Positions 25,563 through 34,042 of a DNA stretch of 64,000 bases are shown here, one piece after another; position 1 is the first letter of the stretch, and each line of letters opens with the position of its first letter. The stretch is from contig DIJZ01000002.1 of NCBI GenBank assembly GCA_002421425.1, positions 18,278-82,277 on the forward strand. Direction: 5' to 3'. A model generated the notes under the pieces. That model did no database searches and was not told where the DNA came from. It saw only the letters and a list, made by a program, of their open reading frames with translations. The position numbers and the translations under genes are program-made. This stretch comes from Caldifarciminota bacterium UBA5631. GTDB lineage: Bacteria > Hydrothermota > Hydrothermia > UBA1063.

Positions 25563-28463
25563 ATGGCAGAAAAAGGCCCTAACTTAAATCTGTGGAGAAA
25601 CAATTATCTAATAAATTTAGACCCTAAGTGCCTATATCGGGACCCGGCCAATAGAATATTAAACATGAGTGGAGGGATACCTCACATTATGTCATATATG
25701 GGTAAAACAATTCATTATGTGTGGTTAGCCCCCTGGTTATATAAGTCAAGCTCTCGACTTGTCCATGTGTGGAAATTAAGTCAATTGGGAAACGGCACTT
25801 TTGAGATAAATATTGAAGGGGATGCCAATTTGTGCGTTAGCAAATTAAAGAAATTGAGTTCAATTATTCCCGAAGATCCGAGGGTAAGATATGAATTTGG
25901 TAGTTTTCTTCATTTTGAGAGCAAGTTTCCTGAGCTGGCAGAAGAGGAATATCGAAAGGTTTTGGAAGCAAATCCGAAGAATTTGAGGGCACGCTTCCGG
26001 CTCGGAATTTTGCTTAAGAATATGTTGCGTTTTGAAGAGGCTTTAAATGAATTTAACGAGATTTTGAGAATAGATCCGAATTTTGAAGGAGCTAAGTACT
26101 ACTCTCAGATTATTTCTGAATTTATAAATAATGGTGGTAAAGAATTGTTAGTTGCTGCAATGAAGGACTCAAGGAGTATGGATATTTATAAAGATTTGGC
26201 GTATATAATGCGTTTTCTCCATATGTATTATCTTTCTACCTCGTTTTCTTATGAATGGGAAAAATTGAGGCATGAAAATAAGGGTTCAAAGGCATCTAAC
26301 AGCAATGATAGAGAGTCTGAATTGATTAAAAAGTTAAGTAATCTCTTTAAGGCCCCTGAGTTTAAAGAAGAGCGTAGCGGAGTTAACTACATTTTGGGGG
26401 AAATGTATTTAGAGAGACTTTTGGGCGACGATGCTTGTGCATGCTTCGAATCTATAAGTAAAAATGAATTACATTATTTAGAAGTTCTAAAGAAAATTGG
26501 AGCATTATATATGAATTCAAGTAGTGAGTACAGAGCGAGAGAAATATTTGAAAGGATTCTGGAGTTGAAAAACGACGAAGAGTTTGCTAAGAGGGGGTTA
26601 AAAATCATAAGTGCAGTTGAAGAAACCAATGTTGACGCAGGACGAATAAGAAAAAAGTTCCTAAATGGATGCGCAAGTTTGGAAGAGAAGGAACTTTGGG
26701 AAACTTTGCGAAATTCACCCCATATTGTTTTTGGAGAAACAGAGGATTGTGAGTCTGCTGAACAGACTTATCGCAATGAACTTGAAAGTGAGTTAGAAAA
26801 ATATGTGGAAAAAATTAAGACTCAATTTAGCGGCGCTGAAGCTTATTGCAGGTTGGGTGAGGTATATCTTAAATTTGGGAAAAATGCAAAAGCGATTTAT
26901 GCCTTTAGGCAAGCAATTGAACTAAAGCCCGATTGGGCAAGAGCGTATTTTGGATTAGCAAGGGCAACTTTTAGGGGTGGTTTTTCCGGTGGTGAAAAAA
27001 TTATGTTGAAAGCACTGGAGCTTGAACCCAAAAACGTTGGAAAATATTTGGAAGTATTAGCTTCTGACCGTTGTTATCCTGGTGATAGTGTTTTAAGAAA
27101 AGCTATAGAACTCAATCCTTTTCAAGAGATTAAATTCATAAAGCTTTTTGTTGAAAGCAGTAATACTTTCCCAGGAGATAGGAAGTTTATAGAAGATGCA
27201 GTTGCACGTGGTTATAAAGATGCGAAACTTTCTTATCTTTATGTTAAGAACTTTGATGTCGTTAACTCAAAGCCTGTTTGGTTTTACGAAGAAAAAACGG
27301 GGAATGCTGCATTTGTTCCTTGTATCTTGATTTATTTTAGAAAGTCTAAAGAAGAGGAGGCTAAAATTTATCGTTATCCGGTTATTGATCTTACTATTCC
27401 TCATCCTTTAGAAGACATAGAGAAGAGAACAGAGCACTTAAAAAAGGCTGTGTCTTATGATCCTGACTTTTTCGATGCGTGGTTACTTTTGGGAAAGGAC
27501 CTTTTTGATTTGATGTGGTACAAGGGCCTTGATAATCAGGATGAAGTGATAAAAGCTTGGAAAGAGGTTTTGAGATTAAACCCAGAGCATGCAGAAGCTC
27601 ATAGATATTTAGCAGAAGTGTATTGGTATACTTTGAGGTTTGATGATGCGCTGCGGGAGTTTGAAGAGGCTGAGAGGCTTGAACCACAAAATATTTTTAA
27701 TACTTTAATGTATGCAAATTTCCTTCAGTATATTGGGAGAGCTAAGGAAGCTGAGGATAAATACAAGAAAATCTATGACTTTGCACACTATTATCTTGGG
27801 TATCTTTACCACCATCTCGGCTCTTATGAGGATGCTGAAATTGAGTACCGTAAAGCTCTCGTTTATAAGGGGTTTATGTGGCTTGATGTAATCGACATAG
27901 AATTGTTACTTGGGTTATTAATGTTTGATTCTGGAAGATATGAAGATATATTAGCATTGATTGCGACTAAACAGTTGGCAGAATTTCGTTCTGATTTGAA
28001 AGCGGAGTATGCTCTTTTTATTTCTAAATTGATGGAAAAATTAAGGAGTTATGAAGTTGCTGAACTTATGCTTTATGAAACCGAAAAGAGAGACCCAGAA
28101 TATTTAAAATGGGCTGAGGATCTTGTAAATTTCAAACCGAAGCGCTATGACTTTATGAAACTGCATCCTCGCGTTCTCTCGGTTTGTAAGGAAATTGGAT
28201 TTAGAAACAGGATACCGGATTTTCAGGAGAAACTCAACTTTGTCCAAATATTGGATGAAGCGCATAAGTATTTGGAAAGGATTGAGACCAATCCCGATGA
28301 TGCCCTTGCTCATTATGGGTTAGCATTGTTGTGTGAGAAAGTTGGAAATCTCGAAGGGGCGGAGAGGGAACTCAAAGAAGTTTTGAGAATAAAGCCGGAT
28401 TTTTACCAAGCCTCCGAAAAGCTTGAATATTTGGAGAGACGAAGGAAAGGCGAGCTGAACTGA
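25563..28463 (+). CDS. Large tetratricopeptide-repeat protein 2
   Basis: 966 residues. The first 95 or so are not TPR (many aromatics, LWRNNYLINLDPKC, YVWLAPWLY) and may be a distinct binding head. The remainder is divergent TPR units (PELAEEEYRKVLEANPKN, GKNAKAIYAFRQAIELKPDW, RFDDALREFEEAERLEPQN, GNLEGAERELKEVLRIKPDF). No signal peptide or catalytic motif. A Shine-Dalgarno (GAGGAGGGG) precedes the ATG. Twin giant TPR proteins beside a small protein form an accessory module of unknown purpose. Confidence 0.85.
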   Translation: MAEKGPNLNLWRNNYLINLDPKCLYRDPANRILNMSGGIPHIMSYMGKTIHYVWLAPWLYKSSSRLVHVWKLSQLGNGTFEINIEGDANLCVSKLKKLSSIIPEDPRVRYEFGSFLHFESKFPELAEEEYRKVLEANPKNLRARFRLGILLKNMLRFEEALNEFNEILRIDPNFEGAKYYSQIISEFINNGGKELLVAAMKDSRSMDIYKDLAYIMRFLHMYYLSTSFSYEWEKLRHENKGSKASNSNDRESELIKKLSNLFKAPEFKEERSGVNYILGEMYLERLLGDDACACFESISKNELHYLEVLKKIGALYMNSSSEYRAREIFERILELKNDEEFAKRGLKIISAVEETNVDAGRIRKKFLNGCASLEEKELWETLRNSPHIVFGETEDCESAEQTYRNELESELEKYVEKIKTQFSGAEAYCRLGEVYLKFGKNAKAIYAFRQAIELKPDWARAYFGLARATFRGGFSGGEKIMLKALELEPKNVGKYLEVLASDRCYPGDSVLRKAIELNPFQEIKFIKLFVESSNTFPGDRKFIEDAVARGYKDAKLSYLYVKNFDVVNSKPVWFYEEKTGNAAFVPCILIYFRKSKEEEAKIYRYPVIDLTIPHPLEDIEKRTEHLKKAVSYDPDFFDAWLLLGKDLFDLMWYKGLDNQDEVIKAWKEVLRLNPEHAEAHRYLAEVYWYTLRFDDALREFEEAERLEPQNIFNTLMYANFLQYIGRAKEAEDKYKKIYDFAHYYLGYLYHHLGSYEDAEIEYRKALVYKGFMWLDVIDIELLLGLLMFDSGRYEDILALIATKQLAEFRSDLKAEYALFISKLMEKLRSYEVAELMLYETEKRDPEYLKWAEDLVNFKPKRYDFMKLHPRVLSVCKEIGFRNRIPDFQEKLNFVQILDEAHKYLERIETNPDDALAHYGLALLCEKVGNLEGAERELKEVLRIKPDFYQASEKLEYLERRRKGELN

Positions 28464-28505
28464 TAAAAGTATATTTAACGTAAACGAAGTTCCTCTTAAG
28501 TGGTG

Positions 28506-28670
28506 ATGGTTGTGAATTTTTGTGACTACTGGTTAAAGCGGTGTCTAACCATTCAAAGGGAAGGCAATAGAATATGCAGTATAATCGGGATAGCCTGGGT
28601 GAAAGAAAGGTATAAACCTTTGAGGGGAAAATTGCCCCAAGGAATTGGTGGAGTAGGTATTGTTCGATAA
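28506..28670 (+). CDS. Possible small cysteine-containing protein, 54 residues
   Basis: An ATG 43 bases after the stop of TPR protein 2 opens a 54-codon frame (begins MVVNFCDYWLKRCL, ends GIGGVGIVR) with three cysteines and a Gly-rich tail. The upstream AAGTGGTG is a poor ribosome-binding site. No family recognised. It could be the last gene of the TPR operon or chance. Confidence 0.3.
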   Translation: MVVNFCDYWLKRCLTIQREGNRICSIIGIAWVKERYKPLRGKLPQGIGGVGIVR

Positions 28671-28689
28671 AAAGGAGATTTGATTTTAG

Positions 28690-28915
28690 CTTACCTCACC
28701 GTCTTCCCGCTCGAGCTTCTCCAGTAATTCCACAGTATCACCCTTTGCGGTATTACTCTTTTTCTGTAATATGGTGATTTTTTAAGTAGGAAATAGCGTA
28801 TTGTTGGGCGGAAGAGTTTGATGGGGAGGAGTTTTATGCCGAGGGTTTTTTGGATGTCTTTTATGTAGTTGTCGAAGGTTCTTGTCTAGTTTAACAATCT
28901 GGCTTTCTTCGTAAC
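28690..28915 (-). pseudogene. Gene fragment, repeat copy B
   Basis: A second copy of the fragment at 21699-21941, same strand. The frame reads TRTFDNYIKDIQKTLGIKLL, FRPTIRYFLLKKSPYYRKR, PQRVILWNYWR and then stops. Upstream of that, relative to copy A, a five-base deletion shifts the frame, so this copy is broken. The direct-repeat pair encloses the TPR module. Confidence 0.6.
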
Positions 28916-29056
28916 ACAATTAATGTTGTAGCGGTTTTTAGAAAAGGCCTCTTTTGGGAATGTTTGGATACCATCTGAATACCTTCCAATTTTCTATAGT
29001 TTATATAAACTCTTTCAATTTGGAACTGGGACGAGTGGGGTTTAAAATATAGACGT

Positions 29057-29554
29057 ATGCACTCAGTAGTTGATGAGCTCCTGAAAAAACTGAGAAGAGC
29101 TAAAACCAAGGAGAAGGCGAAGATTATTGAAGAAATTTCACACATAGAGTTAACTACAAAGTATGACGTCGTAAAGCTATTGGATGAGCTTATAGAAATA
29201 TTATCTAATTCTTCAGGCGAGTTGAAAAAGGCTGCAATAATGGCTCTCGTAAGGATCAGAGAAAAGGGTGCATTAAATTTGCTTTTTGAGGAAATTCCAA
29301 CGATGCTTTCCGTTGACGAACAGGTTGGTTTGGGTGATTTATTTGCACCTGTAGCCGAGAGTATGGACGAGAAAAAGGATGGTCTTGTAATTAGTGATTT
29401 TGCTGAGATCTTCAAAGATTTTCACGTAGAAGGCGAGTCCCCTAATCAGGAAGAAGGTTCCGAGAAGGAGCAAGGAGAAGAAGAGAAGAAGAAGGCGAGG
29501 GAAAAGCGGGAAAAGTACCCTGACCTTATGGATTTTGAGATACCAGAGGATTAA
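29057..29554 (+). CDS. HEAT-like helical protein with charged tail
   Basis: 165 residues. About 1-110 are amphipathic helices with HEAT-like phrasing (ELKKAAIMALVRIREKGALNLLFEEI). The last 45 are highly charged (EEGSEKEQGEEEKKKAREKREKYPD) and probably disordered. No signal peptide. It is an isolated gene without a clear Shine-Dalgarno. A TAAAAT hexamer ends eight bases before the ATG. Function unknown; a small protein-binding adaptor is plausible. Confidence 0.65.
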   Translation: MHSVVDELLKKLRRAKTKEKAKIIEEISHIELTTKYDVVKLLDELIEILSNSSGELKKAAIMALVRIREKGALNLLFEEIPTMLSVDEQVGLGDLFAPVAESMDEKKDGLVISDFAEIFKDFHVEGESPNQEEGSEKEQGEEEKKKAREKREKYPDLMDFEIPED

Positions 29555-29711
29555 GTTTTCATCATTATTTCGTATTTGCGATTATTCGATTTAATTTTGA
29601 TTTAGAGCATAGTCAATTTCTTTTATAAATCTCGATTTTATCTGAATTTCAGTTCAATAGTATAATAGGTCATACCTTATCGAATTAAACGCAAAGAACT
29701 GACCTTTGTTT

Positions 29712-30485
29712 TTAAGCTGTTTCTTTTTGTAGCTCTGATTTTTTCTTCAAAGCAAATATTATAAATACCGCCACTAAGGCAAAGACTAAAACTACTCCTT
29801 CCATTAATATGGAAGAATATCCCTTCATTTTCATAAATACGGCTGCTGCGTCGACAACGGTATGAGCTAAAATTGCATATATGAGCCAGATTATATTTGA
29901 TCTTACGATAGCCTGAAGCACGAGGAGTGTCCAGGCAACATGCATCGTAATTGCAAAGATTCTCTCAAAGCCGCCAAGGAGAGGGTCATACCATGGGACG
30001 GACCAGAAGGCTTCAATCTGCTGCTTTACCTTGAGGAGATTTTCCCCAGTTAGACCGAGCCTTTCCAATCCACCGCTTTTCAATATGAGCATATTAACGA
30101 AGGTGGCAAATAACAAGAGTCCAAGAATTACCGATTCTATACCGCCGTGACCTGCTCCAAAAGTTATTCCCTCCTCCCAGGATCTTGCCTCTCTTCTCCA
30201 GAATTTAAGAGCAAGATACCTTGCCACCTCTTCACAAATTCCCGCTGAAAGTCCTGCTACAAGGGCCATTGCAGGTAGGGGCCAGAGGGCAACACCCTGT
30301 CCACCTTTAAGGATGCCGAGGGCATAATTGAGTGGAATGTGAACAACCTGAGAAAGAACAAAGGTTATTGCGCCAGCCCAGACAAGACTCATCTGTAAAT
30401 TGAATTTTTTCGTGAGGAATACCCATAAGAAGATGGGTATTCCTATCATTATTATCATCTCAATGATAAAGGCAACAATTAACAT
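29712..30485 (-). CDS. YhfC-family intramembrane metalloprotease
   Basis: 257 residues with about seven to eight membrane helices. ICEEVARYLALKF and TFGAGHGGIESVILG carry the paired Glu and His residues characteristic of YhfC/CPBP-like intramembrane proteases (PF10086). The substrate is unknown. It lies 23 bases downstream of cstA on the same strand with a Shine-Dalgarno-like AAGGAGAGG before the ATG, so the two are probably co-transcribed. A role in processing a membrane protein is inference. Confidence 0.8.
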   Translation of the reverse strand: MLIVAFIIEMIIMIGIPIFLWVFLTKKFNLQMSLVWAGAITFVLSQVVHIPLNYALGILKGGQGVALWPLPAMALVAGLSAGICEEVARYLALKFWRREARSWEEGITFGAGHGGIESVILGLLLFATFVNMLILKSGGLERLGLTGENLLKVKQQIEAFWSVPWYDPLLGGFERIFAITMHVAWTLLVLQAIVRSNIIWLIYAILAHTVVDAAAVFMKMKGYSSILMEGVVLVFALVAVFIIFALKKKSELQKETA

Positions 30486-30508
30486 ATCCTCTCCTTAAAT
30501 TGTTGAAT

Positions 30509-32122
30509 TCAGACTTCTTTTTTTCTGACAGCTGAAACCGATTCAATCACAACAAAAATAGCCAGGCCAAACAGAATAAGGGCGGTTATGGTTATCACGT
30601 CGTATTGCCCGTGAGTCATTTTGACTACAAGAGTGTAGGCCAGGGCGGTGAGGGTCATAACGAGCATAAATAGCATTGGTAAAATTATGGCCAAGGAATG
30701 TTTGAAGTTTTCTCGTTTTACCCATACGTAGATTACAAGTAAAACGAGGGCAGCAAGAAGCTGGTTAGTGGTCCCAAAGATGGGCCAGACAACCTTCCAT
30801 ACGGGTACGACGTTACCGGAGAAATCCTTCAGTTTCATATTCAAGAGAATGATGGGTAAAACGAGGGATATCACTGTTGCCAATATTCTGGAGTTTAAAC
30901 TTTCCTTGATTTCAAAGAGCTCCTGGAAGATGTATCTGGCAATTCTCGTGGCGGTATCGACTGTTGTTAATATAAAGGCCGATATGGCAAGGTATCCAAG
31001 AATCTGCCCGGCTCTTGGATTAATGCCCACAACGGAGCAGAATTTTCCTATTCCTTCGGAATAAATTTGCTGAGGATTTGCCACAGTTTGACCTTTTGCG
31101 AGGATCATTACTGTTGAGAGAGCGATGGCAGCAACCACGCCTTCCAGCAACATTCCACCGTAGGTAACGAACCTGGCATTTTTGGGGCTATCCAGTTGCT
31201 TGGAAGTGGTTCCCGATGAAACGAGGGAGTGAAATCCAGAAATCGCGCCGCAGGCAATTGTTATAAACATAAAGGGAATTAGCGGGCCGATAGATTTAGA
31301 GTTAAAGCTTATAAATGCGGGATAACTTATCTGATTTCGCCCGAATATCAAACCCACTAGGCCGATAATTACCGTAAAGTAAAGAAAGTAACTTGAGAGG
31401 TAATCCCTCGGCTGTAAAAGGAACCATACGGGGAGGATGGATGCTAAAAAGGCGTATACGATTAGAACCCAGATCCAGCTCTGTTTTGAAAGGGAAAGAA
31501 ATGTGTTGCTGAGACTGTAAACTATGCCTGCAAGGATTATTATTAAGGCTAAAACGGTTGAGGGGCCGAGTTTAAAATTGAGACGATAAATAGAAATTCC
31601 GAACAGAATTGCAATGAAGATGTAGAGCACACTTACCTGGGCAACGGCTGGCTCTTTTGCGAAGGTATCAGCGCTGAGGTCGAGAAAGACTGCAACTACG
31701 TACATTAGTGCGAGCCATATGAAAACGAGAAAGATCTTGTAAGTTCTTTTATTGATATACTTTTTCGCTACTTCTGCTATGGACCTTCCGCCGTGTCTTA
31801 TGGAGATTACCAGGGAGGAGAAATCGTGCAATCCCCCTATGAAAATGGAACCGAGAACGATCCAGAGAATAGCTGGTCCCCATCCGAAGGCGAGTCCTGC
31901 GATGATAGGTCCTACAATAGGTCCTGCACCTGCAATGGACGAGAAGTGGTGTCCAAGAAGTACAAGTTTATTCGTGGGGACGTAGTCAACACTGTCGTAT
32001 TTTTCCTTTGAGGGGACCGGCTCGCTTTCGTTAACTTTATAAGTATTCTCGAGGAACTTCCCGTAAAATATGAAGGCAAAGCCAAAAATCAAAATAACTG
32101 CTATCACATATATAGTAGTCAT
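30509..32122 (-). CDS. cstA: Carbon starvation protein CstA (peptide/pyruvate transporter family)
   Basis: About 537 residues with many transmembrane helices. The N-terminal CstA signature is present (FYGKFLENTYKV, HHFSSIAGAGPIVGPIIAGLAFGWGPA), as are GSIFIGGLHDFSSLVISIRHGGRSIAEVAKKYI and the C-terminal GTTNQLLAALVLL. Family members import peptides or pyruvate during carbon limitation. The frame is open to 32161, but ATG 32122 is preferred: it is preceded by TATAAT with six-base spacing and gives the usual N-terminus. Confidence 0.92.
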   Translation of the reverse strand: MTTIYVIAVILIFGFAFIFYGKFLENTYKVNESEPVPSKEKYDSVDYVPTNKLVLLGHHFSSIAGAGPIVGPIIAGLAFGWGPAILWIVLGSIFIGGLHDFSSLVISIRHGGRSIAEVAKKYINKRTYKIFLVFIWLALMYVVAVFLDLSADTFAKEPAVAQVSVLYIFIAILFGISIYRLNFKLGPSTVLALIIILAGIVYSLSNTFLSLSKQSWIWVLIVYAFLASILPVWFLLQPRDYLSSYFLYFTVIIGLVGLIFGRNQISYPAFISFNSKSIGPLIPFMFITIACGAISGFHSLVSSGTTSKQLDSPKNARFVTYGGMLLEGVVAAIALSTVMILAKGQTVANPQQIYSEGIGKFCSVVGINPRAGQILGYLAISAFILTTVDTATRIARYIFQELFEIKESLNSRILATVISLVLPIILLNMKLKDFSGNVVPVWKVVWPIFGTTNQLLAALVLLVIYVWVKRENFKHSLAIILPMLFMLVMTLTALAYTLVVKMTHGQYDVITITALILFGLAIFVVIESVSAVRKKEV

Positions 32123-32436
32123 TCGAGAATTATAAAACTCTTGTGAAAGATGTGAAAGCAAACAATAGCAACGTGTTGTGCTGTTCTGCCGGGAGCTAAG
32201 TGAGTTCTCAGAGGTTTTAGACTTGGTTATTCTTTATAGTTTTATTTTAAACGATTACGAAGTCGAAGGTTAATTACGCAGGGGCGCTTTGGATGTCAAT
32301 TCAGAAATGCTTCTTACTCAGTAATAGGGACCGCATGAGAAAAACCTGGTCGTTTCCGTTCGCGAATTGACAGTAAAATAGAGAATACAGAGAAAGGGAT
32401 TAATAGCCCCTTTGAAACTTTTTGGCTGAAATAAGT
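32123..32436. other. Gap upstream of cstA
   Basis: Holds the cstA promoter at its left end. A hairpin near 32396-32422 (AAAGGG with CCCTTT, nine-base loop) lies downstream of the minus-strand zinc-ribbon gene and could act as a weak terminator. Nothing else seen. Confidence 0.35.
32129..32156 (-). promoter_or_regulatory. Leaderless promoter of cstA
   Basis: Minus strand: TTCACA (-35), a 16-base spacer, TATAAT (-10), six bases, then the ATG at 32122. No Shine-Dalgarno sequence. Confidence 0.65.
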
Positions 32437-32694
32437 CTATTTCTTTTGCATATCCAGATACATCTCTCGGTATATTTTCTGACCCAATGGTGTTTCAAGG
32501 GGTATCATTGTATCTTTCTTACAAACCGGGCAAACCTTTGTCTTGCTTGCTAACCGCCAAACGGAATAGATTACACCCGGAATAATGAACATACACCACA
32601 AAAGTATTTCAATCCAGATACTACCAGGGGTATATTTGACGGGTTGGCCTATAGTTCCGCAGTAAGAGCAGATGTATTGGGTTCCAGTTTCCAT
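32437..32694 (-). CDS. Small membrane protein with split zinc ribbon (LITAF-like topology)
   Basis: 85 residues. CSYCG near the N-terminus and CPVCKKD near the C-terminus form one zinc ribbon interrupted by a hydrophobic segment (IWIEILLWCMFIIPGVIYSVW), the arrangement seen in LITAF/zinc-ribbon membrane proteins. The open frame extends to 32796, but ATG 32694 has a strong Shine-Dalgarno (AGGAGGGG) about six bases upstream and gives a compact domain. It stands alone; function unknown, probably membrane-surface attachment. Confidence 0.65.
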   Translation of the reverse strand: METGTQYICSYCGTIGQPVKYTPGSIWIEILLWCMFIIPGVIYSVWRLASKTKVCPVCKKDTMIPLETPLGQKIYREMYLDMQKK

Positions 32695-32923
32695 TTCACC
32701 CCTCCTTTCATAATGTAATATTTTAATGCAAGTAAGCAAATTTTTATGAGGCGTTATATCACTTTGTAGTCTTTGTGGAAATTCTTGTCTGATCAAGTTT
32801 TACCTCTTTTGAACCAATGTCCGTCTCTGATAGTACGAGTATTTTAGTTAGCCATTTTAGCACCTGGAAATTATTAAACTTCCTTATTTATCAACACTTT
32901 CGTGAAGCCCTTAATAACACCTC

Positions 32924-32952
32924 TTGACAAAACGGGTCCATTAGTGTATTAT
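32924..32952 (+). promoter_or_regulatory. Leaderless consensus promoter of the GntR operon
   Basis: TTGACA (32924-32929), a 17-base spacer, TATTAT (32947-32952), six bases, then ATG at 32959. This is the clearest leaderless promoter in the window and fixes the regulator's start. Confidence 0.75.
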
Positions 32953-32958
32953 CATACT

Positions 32959-33348
32959 ATGACACTCAAACACATTGAAAAACTGAACTTCGACCCCAAC
33001 CTCCCTATTTATTTGCAGATTATGAACTTCGTGAAGAAGTTGATTGTAAGGGGCACATTAAAGCCTGGAGAGAAGGTTCCATCGGTGAGGGATATGGCAG
33101 TTCACTTAGGTGTAAATCCCAATACAGTACAAAAAGCTTACGAAGAACTGGAGAGTGAAGGAGTTATTTTTACGAGGAGGGGTCAGGGGAACTTTGTCAA
33201 TGAAAGTCAGGAAATTGTAAATCAGCTGAAAGACAAAATGGTGCGAGAAATTGTGGAAAGGCAAAAAAGAGAGTTCAGGGAACTGGGCGTAAATATATTT
33301 GAGATAATTGAGTATCTAAAGGAGAATAACGATGAATCCAATAATTGA
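32959..33348 (+). CDS. GntR/YtrA-family transcriptional regulator
   Basis: 129 residues from the preferred ATG. The winged-helix domain has LPIYLQIMNFVKKLIVRGTLKPGEKVPSVRDMAVHLGVNPNTVQKAYEELESEGVIFTRRGQGNFV in outline, followed by a short C-terminal helical tail of YtrA type rather than a large effector domain. YtrA-like regulators repress adjacent ABC transporter operons; the ABC ATPase here overlaps its stop. The frame is open to 32902, but the leaderless promoter supports 32959. It is likely an autorepressor of this envelope-stress operon. Confidence 0.85.
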   Translation: MTLKHIEKLNFDPNLPIYLQIMNFVKKLIVRGTLKPGEKVPSVRDMAVHLGVNPNTVQKAYEELESEGVIFTRRGQGNFVNESQEIVNQLKDKMVREIVERQKREFRELGVNIFEIIEYLKENNDESNN

Positions 33349-34042
33349 AGTAGGAAACCTGTACAAGAAATACGGGAAAGTCGTTGCCCTGGAGAATATA
33401 TCTCTGAAGGTTAATGAAGGGCAGATTGTAGGGCTGTGTGGTCCCAACGGGAGCGGTAAGTCGACGTTTCTGCGGATCCTTACGGGAATAGTTAAGCCGT
33501 GCAGGGGTTATATAAACATTCTCGGATACAGGCCTTCAAAGGCTACCAGAAAAGTGGTTGCATATGTCTCTGAGAATGATGTCTTCTACAAGTGGATGAA
33601 AGTGTGTGAACTTATAAGGTTTCTTAAGGGCTTCTATGAAGATTTAGATCAAGAAAAGGCCTTTGAACTTCTTCGAAACGAGGGGATCGATCCAGAACGA
33701 AAAGTTGGTGAACTCTCAAAGGGCAATCGACAAAGATTAAAAGTAATTATCGCAGTATCCCGAGACCCGAAGATTCTGCTTCTGGACGAACCATTCTCAG
33801 GGATAGATATGGTGTCGAGGGAAAGGATCATGCAGATGCTTAGAGATTTTCTCTTTGAAGGAGCCCGAACGGCGATTATATCTACACACTTTGTTGAAGG
33901 ACTGGAAGAGATTTTCGAAAGAGTTATTTTCTTCAGGGACGGAAATGTGGTGCTGGATGAAAATTGTGAGACCTTACGAACAGAGCGAGGAATGTCAGTA
34001 AAATCCATCTACTTTGAAATCTTCGGAGGAGGTGAAAGATGA
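33332..34042 (+). CDS. ABC transporter ATPase (YtrB/ABC-2 type)
   Basis: 236 residues: Walker A GPNGSGKST (about 38-46), a weak signature region LSKGNRQRLKVI, Walker B ILLLDEPFSG and switch STHF. ATP-hydrolysing partner of the following permease. It overlaps both neighbours (17 bases with the regulator, 4 bases with the permease), implying tight co-translation. Substrate unknown; systems of this type respond to cell-envelope damage or antibiotics. Confidence 0.88.
   Translation: MNPIIEVGNLYKKYGKVVALENISLKVNEGQIVGLCGPNGSGKSTFLRILTGIVKPCRGYINILGYRPSKATRKVVAYVSENDVFYKWMKVCELIRFLKGFYEDLDQEKAFELLRNEGIDPERKVGELSKGNRQRLKVIIAVSRDPKILLLDEPFSGIDMVSRERIMQMLRDFLFEGARTAIISTHFVEGLEEIFERVIFFRDGNVVLDENCETLRTERGMSVKSIYFEIFGGGER

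Larger units (their letters stand above)
28464..29056. other. Gap after the TPR module
   Basis: Contains a possible 54-residue frame (28506-28670), the decayed repeat copy B (28690-28915) and, at its right end, the -10 region of the next gene (TAAAAT ending eight bases before the ATG at 29057). Nothing else seen. Confidence 0.5.

Noticed and set aside
23147..28463. Periodic DNA in the TPR genes as a possible CRISPR or tandem DNA repeat
   Set aside because: Periodicity is at the protein level (34 residues) with divergent codons; no identical DNA repeats or spacers.
28891..29415. 174-codon minus-strand frame overlapping repeat copy B and the HEAT-like gene
   Set aside because: Ser/Phe-rich translation typical of antisense to a Lys/Glu-rich helix gene; the plus-strand protein is the better candidate.
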